A program made the translations under genes and the position numbers. Source: Bacillus sp. EAC (GTDB lineage Bacteria; Bacillota; Bacilli; Bacillales; Bacillaceae_G). Taken from it: a stretch of 64,000 bases of DNA. The notes beneath the pieces are model-generated. The model ran no database searches. It was not told the origin of the DNA and saw nothing but the letters and a program-made list of their open reading frames with translations. The stretch lies in NCBI RefSeq assembly GCF_002156875.1, contig NZ_NCSY01000001.1, positions 1-64,000 on the forward strand, written 5' to 3'. Position 1 is the stretch's first letter; every line of letters starts with the position of its first letter. Shown piece by piece: positions 7,940-17,715 of the stretch.

Positions 7940-10900
7940 TTAACGTTTATTAGACAATTTTATTCTGTGAACACTGCCACCTTGAGTTCCGACAAACAAA
8001 TATTCTTCGTCTGGAGAAAGTTCAATTGCTGTAGCATTTCTATTCTCGAGGCCCTCGGATAAATTAGACCAAGTTTTTCCTCCATCCACACTTTTTAACA
8101 GACCGCGACCTCCCTTAAGCAATCCATATTCATAAAAGGAACCCGTGGCTGCATAAACGATATTATTGTTATTAGGCGAAACTATAATATCATTTACATA
8201 TATGTTGAGCTCATCAACACCCGCACCTTTTGCTTTTTCTATTGTTTTCCCCCCGTCATTGCTTAGATATAAATGGTTTCCACCGATCACTAAATGGCTC
8301 GGATTGTGTGAGTCAATAGCAATACTGCTTACCGGTATGTTTTGAATTTTTTGGAATGATTGACCCATATCATTGGACAAGAATAGACCGTCATTTCCAC
8401 CTGCCCAAATCCGGTTAGGATTGTTAGGATCAGCGGATACTAAAGCTGTAAATTTGTGTTCATGCTTAATTTTTTTCCAATTCTCCCCAGCATCTTTACT
8501 GATATATATACCTGTTTCTCCGCTCGCTGGGATAACATATGAGATCATGATTTGTTTCGAGTCAGCTGGGTTAATCAGCATGGCAATTGGGACTCCGCTA
8601 TCTTCAAATTTCAAATCCCATTTTTCTCCACCATCATTACTTCGGTATACGTTCATAGTCCCAAATGCACTAAAGCGTATCTTGTAAACGACATTAGCCT
8701 CTGTTGGAGAAGTAGCGATTTGATACACTTGTTCTCCTACTCTTCCTTCACCTTCCGCCGCTCCCCATTCTAATGTTGCGGAATCAACCTTGCTTTGAAT
8801 TGGTAACGCTGTCATGTACGTGTTGGAGTCAGTCCCGGCAAGTAACTGATATCCTTTAGAGTTCCGAGTAATAGCCAGGCCGTAAACCGTTGCTCCAGGA
8901 ATACCGATTCGTTTATATGATTCACTTTTATCCTGAGTTCCATATATCCCTGCCTGTTCAGAAGATACATATATTGGTCGAATCCCTTTAGGAGAAGATT
9001 TTGGCCCAATGGCGAAATCGACTTCATAGGAGTTAGACCCAGGAAGCGGTTTTTTCCAAGTTTCCCATGTTTTTCCTTTGTCGCGACTCACCATTATTCC
9101 ATCATAACCAGTCCCTACATAAATATCGCCTTCCAGAATCTCTAAGTGAGATACATTATTAAATGGTATTTGAGAGTGAGTAAGTTCTTTCCAATCTTTA
9201 CCTTTGTTATATGAAGCGTACAATCCGCCACCAAAAGTGCTAACAATTAGCATACTTTCATTGCCTTCGATCTCTTTTGTACTTCTAAAAGGAAAAGGTG
9301 GCTGATACAATAGCTCAGATAAAGATGATCCAGAGAATACATCTTTAAATAAGTAAACGCCATCATAACCTGCTGAAATATATAGGTCGTTATTCAGAAG
9401 AATTGCATTATTAAGAAATCCCCACCATCCAGGTAGCTTCTCCCAACTCATTCCTCTGTCCAAGCTAACATAAACTTCGTTACTCGAAACAGCAACCAGT
9501 TTTTGCCCACTTTTATCAATTACTAAATCAGATATCTCGATGTTCGGAAAAGATAAAGTGTTCCATGTTTTTCCCCCGTCTTTGCTTGCTACTATTTTAC
9601 CAATATAAGTTGGATCACTATTTTTAGAATTAATAGCCACATACATATTTTTTTCATCGGTAGGATCAGCCAATAGATCAGCAGCTACTCCTCCTGCTAC
9701 AGGGAAATTTCTATACTCATGCCAAGTTTCTGACCTATCTTCAGTACGGAACAATGATAGAGTCGATGAAGGTAAAACTGTCATGTCCTTAGGATTTTTC
9801 AAGTCAAAATTCATCAGTCCTGCATTAGAGTAAGGGCCAATAGATTTCCAGGTTGAAGCGTGTTCATTATCTGTAGGTAATTTTTCCAGAAAACCAGAAC
9901 CTATTATTGTAGATTCCTCATTAGCTGAATTTTTGACTGTGGTACTTGCATCAATCCGATATATTCCCACTTCATTTGTTTGAACTTGCAACTTCCACCA
10001 GCGATCATGATCTAAGACAGCAGTCACTTCATTTGTTTTTCCACTTGGAGTTCGTACTGTTACTTTAGGAGCTTGTGTCAGATCAACCGGGCTGAAAATA
10101 TAGGCAGTTGTTTCACTCACAGTTGATCCAATTGGATCAGGTGATGCAGTAATTCGGAAATGCCTTGCAATTAATTTGTATGGCACGCGTAAATGCTGCG
10201 AATCTTTTGCAGATTGGATATTTCCTTCTACCCAACCTGAGATATCCGTATCTTGATTCGGTCGATTCATGTTAATATTCACTTCAACATTGACCTGTTT
10301 ACCTGGTTCAATATGAATATGAGATGGATTCATAGTAACGGCCGCCCCGGATTTTGTATCGTCTTTAATAGTGAGATCCATATCAACTGGTACATCGCCT
10401 TTATTATTCAAAGATAATGAAGCATTTCTATGAATCTCCGAATCTTTCAAATCAGCAAATCCTAAATTTAATGCATTAGGAGAGGCTATAACCTTGGTTT
10501 CCGCTGCAGCCTTTACGTCCAGTCTTCCTGTTCCTTGTGTAAGCAAATCATATGATGCCAGCGGTTTTGCGGTTTCTTTTAAAGCGCTAGAAATTTCGCT
10601 AGCATTCCATGACGGCTTAAGTTGTTTCAGAAGTGCAGCTGCACCCGCCACATGAGGAGCAGCCATGCTTGTCCCGCTTAATTTTGTATAACCTGAATCA
10701 TTACTTTCTGTCTTGATAAATGTCGAATTGATTTCAACGCCTGGAGCGACTAAATCAGGCTTTGCTCGAAATTCGGAATGACCACGCGAACTAAAGTTTG
10801 CAATTTGATCCGTTATGTCTTTTCCTGAAATCGTAATTTTAACAGGTCCTTTAGCTAAATAAGACTTTAATTCCCCAGCTTTTGATCCATTAATTTGCAT

Positions 10901-12319
10901 AGCGACTAGCGATTCTAACTGGCTGTCTAAAGTTGAACTTGTCAGGAATTGATGTTGTGGTTGTAACTCATCAAAAGAGTTAGTTGTATATTGAGATGGA
11001 ATAGTATCTCCTAATTTAAAAACAGGTCCAGTTTGCTCAGGCGTGAAAAAAATCGCAGAGACTGCCCCTTTTTCTTGTGCTGTAATCGCCTCTGTCCGTC
11101 CATCTGAACCTAATGGTAATTGAATTAGTACAATTTTTCCTTTTACATCTAACCCATTATAGCTTTCCATTCCACCTTCTCCAACATCCACCAGATCACG
11201 AGTAATTGCTGTATCAGGTAGATTAGCAGAAAACCCAAGGCGAGTAACGGATAAATTCTCTTCAAGTGGTGCAACCATCTTCGCGTCAGGTACTTTGATA
11301 CCGCTTACACTTGCACCAACAGCAAGTACCCCCTCAGCAATAGCTGGAGCACCAATGGTACCATAATCAGGTCCTGCATTCCCTGCTGCAGCGACAACAA
11401 CTACACCAGCATCAACGGCATTTTGGGCAGCTTGGGAGATTGGATCACTGCCATCCCCAGGTCCACTTATGCTCATATTAATGATATCAGCCGGGAATGG
11501 ATTGTCCGGAGAAATAGACGCTTCAATTCCTGCAATGATATCAGATGTATTTCCTATACCGTTTTCGTTTAAGACTTTATAAGCTGTAATCGAGGCGTCT
11601 GGTGCCACACCCGTCAATTTTCCATGCGCAGCAATGATTCCCGCGACATGAGTACCATGTCCATAGTCATCCATAGGATCATTATCATTATTGACAAAAT
11701 CATATCCCCCAACTACTTTATGCTCTGAACCGAACGCCCCACCGAGGTCAGGGTGGTCATAGTCCACACCAGTGTCAATGACAGCGACTGTGACTCCTTT
11801 CCCAGTAACTTCTTGATTTTCATTGTCATGCTTAGACCAGACATCAGGGGCACCGATTAAAGGAACACTGTTGACTAAGTCTGCGTGATATTCCTGATCG
11901 GGATAAATTGCCTTTACACCTGGAAGGGAACGCAGTTCATCAACTTTGTTTTTGGGTACTTGTAATGAAACTCCGTTAAATATGAACGTATATTCGTTAG
12001 ATTTGTTGAATGGAATCTTCTTTTCTATTATTTCTTGTATTACTTTCCAATGAGACTGTTTCAAATTCTCAGTTTGTTCTTTTATCTTTCTTACTATTGT
12101 TTTGGAAACAGTTCCAATATGTTCTAATTGAGGCATGGTTTGAATGGCAGGAGCTCCTTCCATTTCGACCACAACACGTGTCATCGCATCATTGGGACTA
12201 GATCCTTGCGCCTCACTTATTGGAGCATCAAAAATAAATTTAGCATTAGATATTACTAGGGCTGAAGCAACTATACAAGTCGCAGTTCTTCCCTTGTACC
12301 ACTTAGTTCGTTTTTTCAT
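7940..12319 (-). CDS. Secreted S8 subtilisin-like protease with C-terminal Asp-box propeller
   Basis: The protein has 1459 residues from ATG 12319, which follows GAGGTGATGCAAAAG; a TTG 21 bases earlier lacks a site. Order of parts: signal peptide (about 1-38), I9-type propeptide (about 45-145), subtilase domain with Asp182 (VAVIDTGVDYDHPDL), His221 (GHGTHVAG) and Ser551 (SGTSMAAPHVAGAAALL). A PA-like insert lies at about 360-480, then beta-rich linkers. From about residue 840 to the end there are about 11 degenerate BNR/Asp-box motifs such as SKDGGKTW, SRDKGKTW, SNDGGEKW and SVDGGKTW. Vpr-type subtilases are typically near 800 residues, so about 600 residues are extra. The propeller may bind substrate, glycan or surface (inference). 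The coding region is more GC-rich than its neighbours. Confidence 0.9.
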   Translation of the reverse strand: MKKRTKWYKGRTATCIVASALVISNAKFIFDAPISEAQGSSPNDAMTRVVVEMEGAPAIQTMPQLEHIGTVSKTIVRKIKEQTENLKQSHWKVIQEIIEKKIPFNKSNEYTFIFNGVSLQVPKNKVDELRSLPGVKAIYPDQEYHADLVNSVPLIGAPDVWSKHDNENQEVTGKGVTVAVIDTGVDYDHPDLGGAFGSEHKVVGGYDFVNNDNDPMDDYGHGTHVAGIIAAHGKLTGVAPDASITAYKVLNENGIGNTSDIIAGIEASISPDNPFPADIINMSISGPGDGSDPISQAAQNAVDAGVVVVAAAGNAGPDYGTIGAPAIAEGVLAVGASVSGIKVPDAKMVAPLEENLSVTRLGFSANLPDTAITRDLVDVGEGGMESYNGLDVKGKIVLIQLPLGSDGRTEAITAQEKGAVSAIFFTPEQTGPVFKLGDTIPSQYTTNSFDELQPQHQFLTSSTLDSQLESLVAMQINGSKAGELKSYLAKGPVKITISGKDITDQIANFSSRGHSEFRAKPDLVAPGVEINSTFIKTESNDSGYTKLSGTSMAAPHVAGAAALLKQLKPSWNASEISSALKETAKPLASYDLLTQGTGRLDVKAAAETKVIASPNALNLGFADLKDSEIHRNASLSLNNKGDVPVDMDLTIKDDTKSGAAVTMNPSHIHIEPGKQVNVEVNINMNRPNQDTDISGWVEGNIQSAKDSQHLRVPYKLIARHFRITASPDPIGSTVSETTAYIFSPVDLTQAPKVTVRTPSGKTNEVTAVLDHDRWWKLQVQTNEVGIYRIDASTTVKNSANEESTIIGSGFLEKLPTDNEHASTWKSIGPYSNAGLMNFDLKNPKDMTVLPSSTLSLFRTEDRSETWHEYRNFPVAGGVAADLLADPTDEKNMYVAINSKNSDPTYIGKIVASKDGGKTWNTLSFPNIEISDLVIDKSGQKLVAVSSNEVYVSLDRGMSWEKLPGWWGFLNNAILLNNDLYISAGYDGVYLFKDVFSGSSLSELLYQPPFPFRSTKEIEGNESMLIVSTFGGGLYASYNKGKDWKELTHSQIPFNNVSHLEILEGDIYVGTGYDGIMVSRDKGKTWETWKKPLPGSNSYEVDFAIGPKSSPKGIRPIYVSSEQAGIYGTQDKSESYKRIGIPGATVYGLAITRNSKGYQLLAGTDSNTYMTALPIQSKVDSATLEWGAAEGEGRVGEQVYQIATSPTEANVVYKIRFSAFGTMNVYRSNDGGEKWDLKFEDSGVPIAMLINPADSKQIMISYVIPASGETGIYISKDAGENWKKIKHEHKFTALVSADPNNPNRIWAGGNDGLFLSNDMGQSFQKIQNIPVSSIAIDSHNPSHLVIGGNHLYLSNDGGKTIEKAKGAGVDELNIYVNDIIVSPNNNNIVYAATGSFYEYGLLKGGRGLLKSVDGGKTWSNLSEGLENRNATAIELSPDEEYLFVGTQGGSVHRIKLSNKR

Positions 12320-12755
12320 CTTTTGCATCACCTCTAACAAAAATTACATTTATGGACAGCGGAATTAATCCGTTAAAAAAACAGATGAATTAGACTTTTC
12401 TAAATGTTAAGGTTATTATATGGTGATATAATTTTCTGGTAAATGACATTCTTGTTATGATAATGATTCATTTTAGTTATTAATAAAAACGAATAAAATA
12501 CAAAACTATATCGCGAAAATAAATATAAAATTATTTTTATAAACTTTTTTGTGAAAAACAAATTTAGTTTTTTAAATTGAAAAGTTCTCTATTTAGATGA
12601 AGAATTACTAAAATGTCATTTTGTTACAACTTTATTTAAGGATTTGTCCTCTTGGTGTCTGAAAAACTTTATCAAATCATTTTGTTCAAATTGTTAAAAT
12701 CACAGTTATTAAGATGAGTATTAAAACCTTATGTTTAATAAATTCAAAGAATATT
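12320..12755. other. Upstream region of the subtilase gene
   Basis: About 430 very AT-rich bases. It must contain the subtilase promoter; I see no gene and no clear operator. Confidence 0.4.
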
Positions 12756-12788
12756 AAAAAACCTGCTCCGATTTGAGAACAGGTTTTT
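12756..12788 (-). terminator. Terminator after the NagZ-like gene
   Basis: Stem AACCTG/CAGGTT with T-rich tail on the minus strand, just past the stop codon. Confidence 0.8.
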
Positions 12789-12813
12789 AATTTTCCTAGG
12801 ATAGCTCAGCGTA

Positions 12814-14523
12814 TTAATTACTCATATTATTTTTAGCAATTTCTGGATTATAAATTGAATAATGATCCAATTTTATATTTTGATTCTTTAAAGGAAAAAC
12901 AAATTTAAGCAAATTGGAACCAATAGAATAAGTGATTATTTTTTCGTTATTTGAAGTAGAATACTCTGAACTTGGAGACCCAAAATAATATTTTATATCA
13001 TTTATAGATAATTCTTTTAAATGAGGATCAAAAGATCGTAATTCAAATATTTTATGGCCTTTTTCATATCCAATTACTACGTATCTCTTAGGATAGGTGC
13101 TAAATGTTCCTTTAGCAGCGGCAACATAACTACTACTCGCTTCTTTTCCCCATTTTTTCCTTATTGCTTCTATATTCGTATTAAGGACATTAAATTGGGC
13201 ATTTATGATTTTTCCATCTTTAGCTTTTGTTGCAATATTCATAAGAAGAGAGTTATTGATATTACTAGTCTCATTGTTATTAGCAATAGTTTGTTTAATT
13301 TGTTTATTTAAATTTGAAACATTTACAGGTGAAACCTTATTATTACTAAGTTTATACTTTTGTTTCAATGTCAAAATCTTATAGACACTTTTATTTATTG
13401 TATCCTCTGAGATTTTGTGATTCTTAACTGCTGTGTATAAACTGTTGTAAATTGTTCTAACATTTTCTTTTCCATGCCCAATTAGAATAATATTACTACC
13501 AGCATTTATTGACATTACTGCCGCATTACCTAAATTATAGTGTTTACCAATAGCTCCCATTGACATATCGTCAGTTATAACTACACCATTAAATCCATAT
13601 TGCTTTCGTAATAGATCAGTTATCACAGTTTTTGACATTGAAGCAGGATACTTAGAGTCTACTTTCTTTACTAATATATGCGCTACCATCACCATATCCG
13701 CATGATTCTTGATTGCATTATTGAAAGGAATTAATTCAAATTTTTTTAAACTTGATAAATTTTTATTTACTATAGGTAGTTCTAAATGCGAATCTACGGA
13801 AGTATCTCCGTGCCCAGGGAAATGTTTAATGACAGGAATAGTATTGCCTTTACGTATTCCCTCCATCATACTCTCACCCATTTTAGAAACTACACTTGAA
13901 TTTGAACCAAATGAACGATCTCCAATTACTGTGTTTTTAGGATTACTTTGTATATCTAATACTGGTGAAAAGTCAGTATTGAATCCAAATGAAGATAACT
14001 CTTTAGAGATCATATTCCCAATATTAAATGCGTATTTTGCATTATTTTTATTTCCAATTGTTCTTGCAGAAGGAGTATTTAAAACTGTTGAAGGCATTCG
14101 ATTTACCCTACCGCCTTCCTGATCGACAGAGATAAATAAAGGAACCTTGTTAGTTTTATTAAGTGTTTTTATATCATTTGTTAGATTTACCAATTGACTA
14201 GGACTTTTTATATTAGTACCAAAAAATATAAAGCCTCCTAATTTATAATTTTTAATCAGATCACTTGCATTAATTGATGTTGTTCCATCAAAGCCAGCAA
14301 TAATCATTTGTCCTATTTTTTCTTTTAGTGTTAATTTATTAACTTCATCTTGTATTGAGTCTGATTTTGAAACGATTATACTGTTTTTAGCATTTGCTGA
14401 GGCATTCAAAAGTTTTTCATTATCTTTAATATGTTTGTTTTCGGCGCGAACTTCTGAACAGCCTGATAATAATAGGAAACTGCTAATCGCAATCATCGAT
14501 ATTTTTCTAATATTTCTTTTCAT
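12814..14523 (-). CDS. Lipoprotein beta-N-acetylhexosaminidase, GH3 (NagZ-like) with DUF4309-like tail
   Basis: This 569-residue protein starts with a lipoprotein signal, lipobox LLLSGCSE, so it is anchored outside the membrane. Residues about 60-390 form a GH3 domain. The NagZ-specific loop KHFPGHGDTSVDSH (about 235-250) supplies the catalytic His, and the Asp in GVVITDDMSMGAI (about 317) is the expected nucleophile. GH3 NagZ enzymes release GlcNAc from muropeptides during peptidoglycan recycling. Residues about 420-569 resemble DUF4309 (as in YjgB): KWGKEASSSYVAAAKGTFST, then YVVIGYEKGHKIFELRSFD. That tail is not part of ordinary NagZ. It is monocistronic with its own terminator. Confidence 0.87.
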   Translation of the reverse strand: MKRNIRKISMIAISSFLLLSGCSEVRAENKHIKDNEKLLNASANAKNSIIVSKSDSIQDEVNKLTLKEKIGQMIIAGFDGTTSINASDLIKNYKLGGFIFFGTNIKSPSQLVNLTNDIKTLNKTNKVPLFISVDQEGGRVNRMPSTVLNTPSARTIGNKNNAKYAFNIGNMISKELSSFGFNTDFSPVLDIQSNPKNTVIGDRSFGSNSSVVSKMGESMMEGIRKGNTIPVIKHFPGHGDTSVDSHLELPIVNKNLSSLKKFELIPFNNAIKNHADMVMVAHILVKKVDSKYPASMSKTVITDLLRKQYGFNGVVITDDMSMGAIGKHYNLGNAAVMSINAGSNIILIGHGKENVRTIYNSLYTAVKNHKISEDTINKSVYKILTLKQKYKLSNNKVSPVNVSNLNKQIKQTIANNNETSNINNSLLMNIATKAKDGKIINAQFNVLNTNIEAIRKKWGKEASSSYVAAAKGTFSTYPKRYVVIGYEKGHKIFELRSFDPHLKELSINDIKYYFGSPSSEYSTSNNEKIITYSIGSNLLKFVFPLKNQNIKLDHYSIYNPEIAKNNMSN

Positions 14524-14681
14524 AATTTCACCTCTTTGAATTCCTAATAAACTAATTGATGTCCCTTTGACTTTGCTTTCGAGTAAATAATAGCAAATGG
14601 ATGTTTCGAAAATATAAACATTTTGTATTTTTTAATTTACATTTGTTAGAAAAGTCAATTACAAGAAAATAATCATTCATT

Positions 14682-15920
14682 TCAGAGATTTCTTGGATGC
14701 GGATATGAAACCCTGCTAATACTAGGTGAAATTACTATTTTTTTGAATACTTTTTTATGACGATAAAATACAAAAGTTGCAAGTATAATACTGATGATCG
14801 CAATTATAAAGTCTAACCAAAATACAGCAGTCACATCGATATTTTTTGCTAATTGTCCTGTAATAAATGGGATTACTATGAATGCAGAACTTGATGCGGT
14901 ACTTACATAAGCCGATATTGTTGCTTTGTTTTTAGGGAAGAATTCTACTATTACTGTAATACACAATTGAAATAAACCTGCCGTTGTAAAACCGATAAGA
15001 AAAGAACATATTACTACCAAAATAGGTTGGTGGCTAAATAATAATATCAATAAAGATAAAGAAGTTAAGAAAGGATACAAAATTAAAATTACGATTGGAC
15101 TTACAAACCGATTGATAACTATTGCAATTATTAAAACGGAAATAAGAGATCCAATGTTGAAATAACTCAATAACTGAATAGATTCAGTTCTAGTCATATC
15201 AAGAATACTAAGACCATATGTGGGGAGCCAAACTTGTACAACCATAAATAATGTTGTAGTTGTAAATCCCATAAAAATGGTAGCTAGGCCTTCCTTCCAA
15301 ATAGTTGGTTTTATTTTGATTCGATTTTCTTCATTGATGTAATCTTCATCACTTTTAATAGTATTCTTAGGAAAACGAACTGAAGATAAGAAACTTCCGT
15401 TAATAAAAAAGATAAAAGCAAGTACAAAAAATGAATATCCGTAATAAATATTATGATTAATAATATATGAAATTATGATTGGCAGAATCATAGCCCCAAT
15501 TGATATAAATGCTTTAATTAATACTGTAGATAATCCTGAATTTTTTGGAAATGCTTCAATAAGTGCAGGATATGCTCCTGAGTCTAATATCGAATTACTT
15601 ACCCCAGCAATCATGGCAATAATAAAAGCTATTTCATAAGTAGGTGCTAGTGGTATTCCAATTAAAAATATTAAATATAGAAATGAAGCTGTTACAACAA
15701 GTGGCTTTCTGCCGAATTTGTCTGAGAGCCTACCTGATACACTTAAAGTGATTAATTTACCTATTCCAATACCTGAAACTAAGATACTTATTCCAGAATT
15801 ATCCGTATTTAATTGTGTTGTTAGAAAACTCATATTAGATGAAAAAATGATATTAATCATACCTAATAGGAAGTAATCCATATATAACCCTATAGTCATA
15901 CCTACATGTTGAGTTTTCAT
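14682..15920 (-). CDS. MFS transporter, probable MhqR target
   Basis: A 412-residue, 12-helix major facilitator superfamily protein. The GRLSDKFGRKPLVV loop between TM2 and TM3 is the family signature. ATG 15920 is chosen because GGGGGAT lies eight bases upstream; the TTG at 15932 overlaps that site. A strong sigma-A promoter with a perfect MhqR-type operator lies about 355 bases upstream on the same strand, with a second weaker operator nearer. Electrophile-induced export is therefore a reasonable inference. The transported compound is unknown. A decayed copy of its N-terminal coding region lies at about 20515-20760. The last 15 residues are hydrophilic. Confidence 0.87.
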   Translation of the reverse strand: MKTQHVGMTIGLYMDYFLLGMINIIFSSNMSFLTTQLNTDNSGISILVSGIGIGKLITLSVSGRLSDKFGRKPLVVTASFLYLIFLIGIPLAPTYEIAFIIAMIAGVSNSILDSGAYPALIEAFPKNSGLSTVLIKAFISIGAMILPIIISYIINHNIYYGYSFFVLAFIFFINGSFLSSVRFPKNTIKSDEDYINEENRIKIKPTIWKEGLATIFMGFTTTTLFMVVQVWLPTYGLSILDMTRTESIQLLSYFNIGSLISVLIIAIVINRFVSPIVILILYPFLTSLSLLILLFSHQPILVVICSFLIGFTTAGLFQLCITVIVEFFPKNKATISAYVSTASSSAFIVIPFITGQLAKNIDVTAVFWLDFIIAIISIILATFVFYRHKKVFKKIVISPSISRVSYPHPRNL

Positions 15921-16118
15921 TGGATCCCCCAATTAAATGTTATACTTTCGATTTTTAGTATTTCTAGTTAAAAACTAGCTAAACTTTTTTTATTAGGTCA
16001 AGAAAATACTTTTGTTTGGCAAATTTGTCCATTCTAGGTCAATTAGCTATGATTCTTGAATATTGTTAATGGTCTATAAACAGAATAATGAATCAATATA
16101 GTTCTAGATGTGCAAAAA

Positions 16119-16134
16119 ATCTTCAATTCGAGAT
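16119..16134 (-). promoter_or_regulatory. Second, imperfect MhqR-type operator upstream of the MFS gene
   Basis: ATCTTCAATTCGAGAT matches the MhqR core ATCTCGAATTCGAGAT at 14 of 16 positions. It lies in the MFS leader, about 140 bases downstream of the perfect operator. Confidence 0.55.
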
Positions 16135-16275
16135 ATATTTTTAAAAAAATCCATTATTAATATTCCCATTATTACCTGTAAGGTGAATTTTTACGATTAT
16201 AAATTCATTAAAAAACTTTTATATTTATTGTATTAATGCCTTATTCTATTGTAAAAATGATTTCTTTTGGAAAAA

Positions 16276-16322
16276 TATCTCGAATTCGAGATAATGATAA
16301 TACTTATCAATCTTGTTGTCAA
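16276..16322 (-). promoter_or_regulatory. Sigma-A promoter with perfect MhqR-type operator
   Basis: On the minus strand TTGACA (16317-16322), 17 bases and TATCAT (16294-16299) are followed at once by TATCTCGAATTCGAGATA (16276-16293). The arrangement is the same as at mhqR (6522-6567), and the sequence around the two promoters is similar well beyond the operator. The next gene downstream on this strand is the MFS transporter. Confidence 0.8.
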
Positions 16323-16575
16323 TAACAAGTAATATTATAAATTTATAGATCTATTTCTAAGTGAAATAAAGGTTTACAGCTTTTCAACTTATATCATTTT
16401 AATCCTTGTTTTATTTTATTAAATTTTTACGCTTATTTTTAACTATCCCTTCACCTAACTATAATTTTCCTTTTAAGAGTTTTTAGATATCATTTTAATA
16501 ATCAAAATAGTTACTGTGAAGGGATTTTATTAATACTGGGTTCAATTCTTTATTAAATAGGTTTAAAAATTATCT
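16323..16575. other. Intergenic region downstream of ger operon 1
   Basis: About 250 AT-rich bases between the gerC-like stop and the MhqR-type promoter. No hairpin terminator for the ger operon is obvious. Confidence 0.35.
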
Positions 16576-17715
16576 TTATTCTATTTCTTCTCTATCAGTG
16601 ACTGTAACCTTTACTTTAATACTGCCAAGAGATTTCGATGTTAGTGGAAATTCATTTTTTTTTGTCATTAATTTCCATGATTTATAGTTATTTCTAAACA
16701 TTTCTTCTTCTAAATGAAATACATCCAACTTTTTACTTATTCCTTTTGAAAAAGTCGTACGGATTTCCTTTTTGATTTCTTTTTCAGCTTCATTTTGTAA
16801 AACTTTATTGCTGACTTTGGCGTTTAACTGAGTTACAGTTGCATGTACTTTAATATTCATATTAAATTTTGGAACACCTGATTTGTTAACCTTAGAATGA
16901 ATCTTAATAATTGGGTCTTCAATTGGAAGCAATGCTTTTATTTTTGGATTCTTTTTGTTAAGAGATAGAGGTGTACGTTCTGTATTCCGATCAACCCACC
17001 GTAATCCTTTTAAATCATCTTTGGATAACCATTGTGGTTTTTTTGCTTTATAAAACAAAAAAGCTCCATTTACATTCATCATTGGCATATTTTTGTCATC
17101 TTTTTTCCACAGTTGATCATTTAAACCAAGTGTTGGTATGATAATTGACGCACTAGGTTCATTTATAAGTGAAGCGAATTCAACTAATTTCATCGGTGAT
17201 ATTAAAGAATGTTGTTCATAATTTCCATTCGGTAAATGTAATAAAGTCATAATTGGTGAATTAGGTAACATAGGTTCAACTGCAAAAATTTTATCTATTG
17301 GTTCTTTTGTAGTATAAATCCAAGGGGTAAGTCTTGCATCTACAAATCGCTCAAAAGTATCCAAGGATTCCTTTACATGTTTTTTACCTAAGGCTGATTC
17401 TTTAAACACTATCGAACTAATCTGACCAAATATTGTCCTTTGTTGAGTGCTATTGTATAAGTCGTTCCAAGCCATTGCAAATGTTGTTCCTTTTCCTTTA
17501 CCAATCCAAATATTAGGACCTTCAGCTCCACTACTTGCTTGTTCTGATTTACCAATCGTTGCAAAATCCAAAACTTGGACATATATAACGAATTCATTAT
17601 TTACATAATCTACTCCAAGAGCTGAAACATATGTTATTTGACTTAATTGTTTTAGATCCCAACATCCGGTTAAAAGTAAAATAGGAGCAATTAGTAGTAT
17701 TAACCTCCGTTTCAA
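16576..17715 (-). CDS. Germinant receptor lipoprotein, GerC family (ger operon 1)
   Basis: A 379-residue lipoprotein (signal KRRLILLIAPILLLTGCW, Cys18). The family features include the early ITYVSALGVDYVNNEFVIYVQV strand pair and the C-terminal helical domain ending KVKVTVTDREE. GerC subunits sit on the outer face of the spore inner membrane as part of the A-B-C receptor that senses nutrient germinants. The start is a TTG at 17715 behind AGGGGG; it overlaps the gerA-like stop by 4 bases, so translation is coupled. It is the last gene of an operon ordered B-A-C. Confidence 0.9.
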   Translation of the reverse strand: MKRRLILLIAPILLLTGCWDLKQLSQITYVSALGVDYVNNEFVIYVQVLDFATIGKSEQASSGAEGPNIWIGKGKGTTFAMAWNDLYNSTQQRTIFGQISSIVFKESALGKKHVKESLDTFERFVDARLTPWIYTTKEPIDKIFAVEPMLPNSPIMTLLHLPNGNYEQHSLISPMKLVEFASLINEPSASIIIPTLGLNDQLWKKDDKNMPMMNVNGAFLFYKAKKPQWLSKDDLKGLRWVDRNTERTPLSLNKKNPKIKALLPIEDPIIKIHSKVNKSGVPKFNMNIKVHATVTQLNAKVSNKVLQNEAEKEIKKEIRTTFSKGISKKLDVFHLEEEMFRNNYKSWKLMTKKNEFPLTSKSLGSIKVKVTVTDREEIE

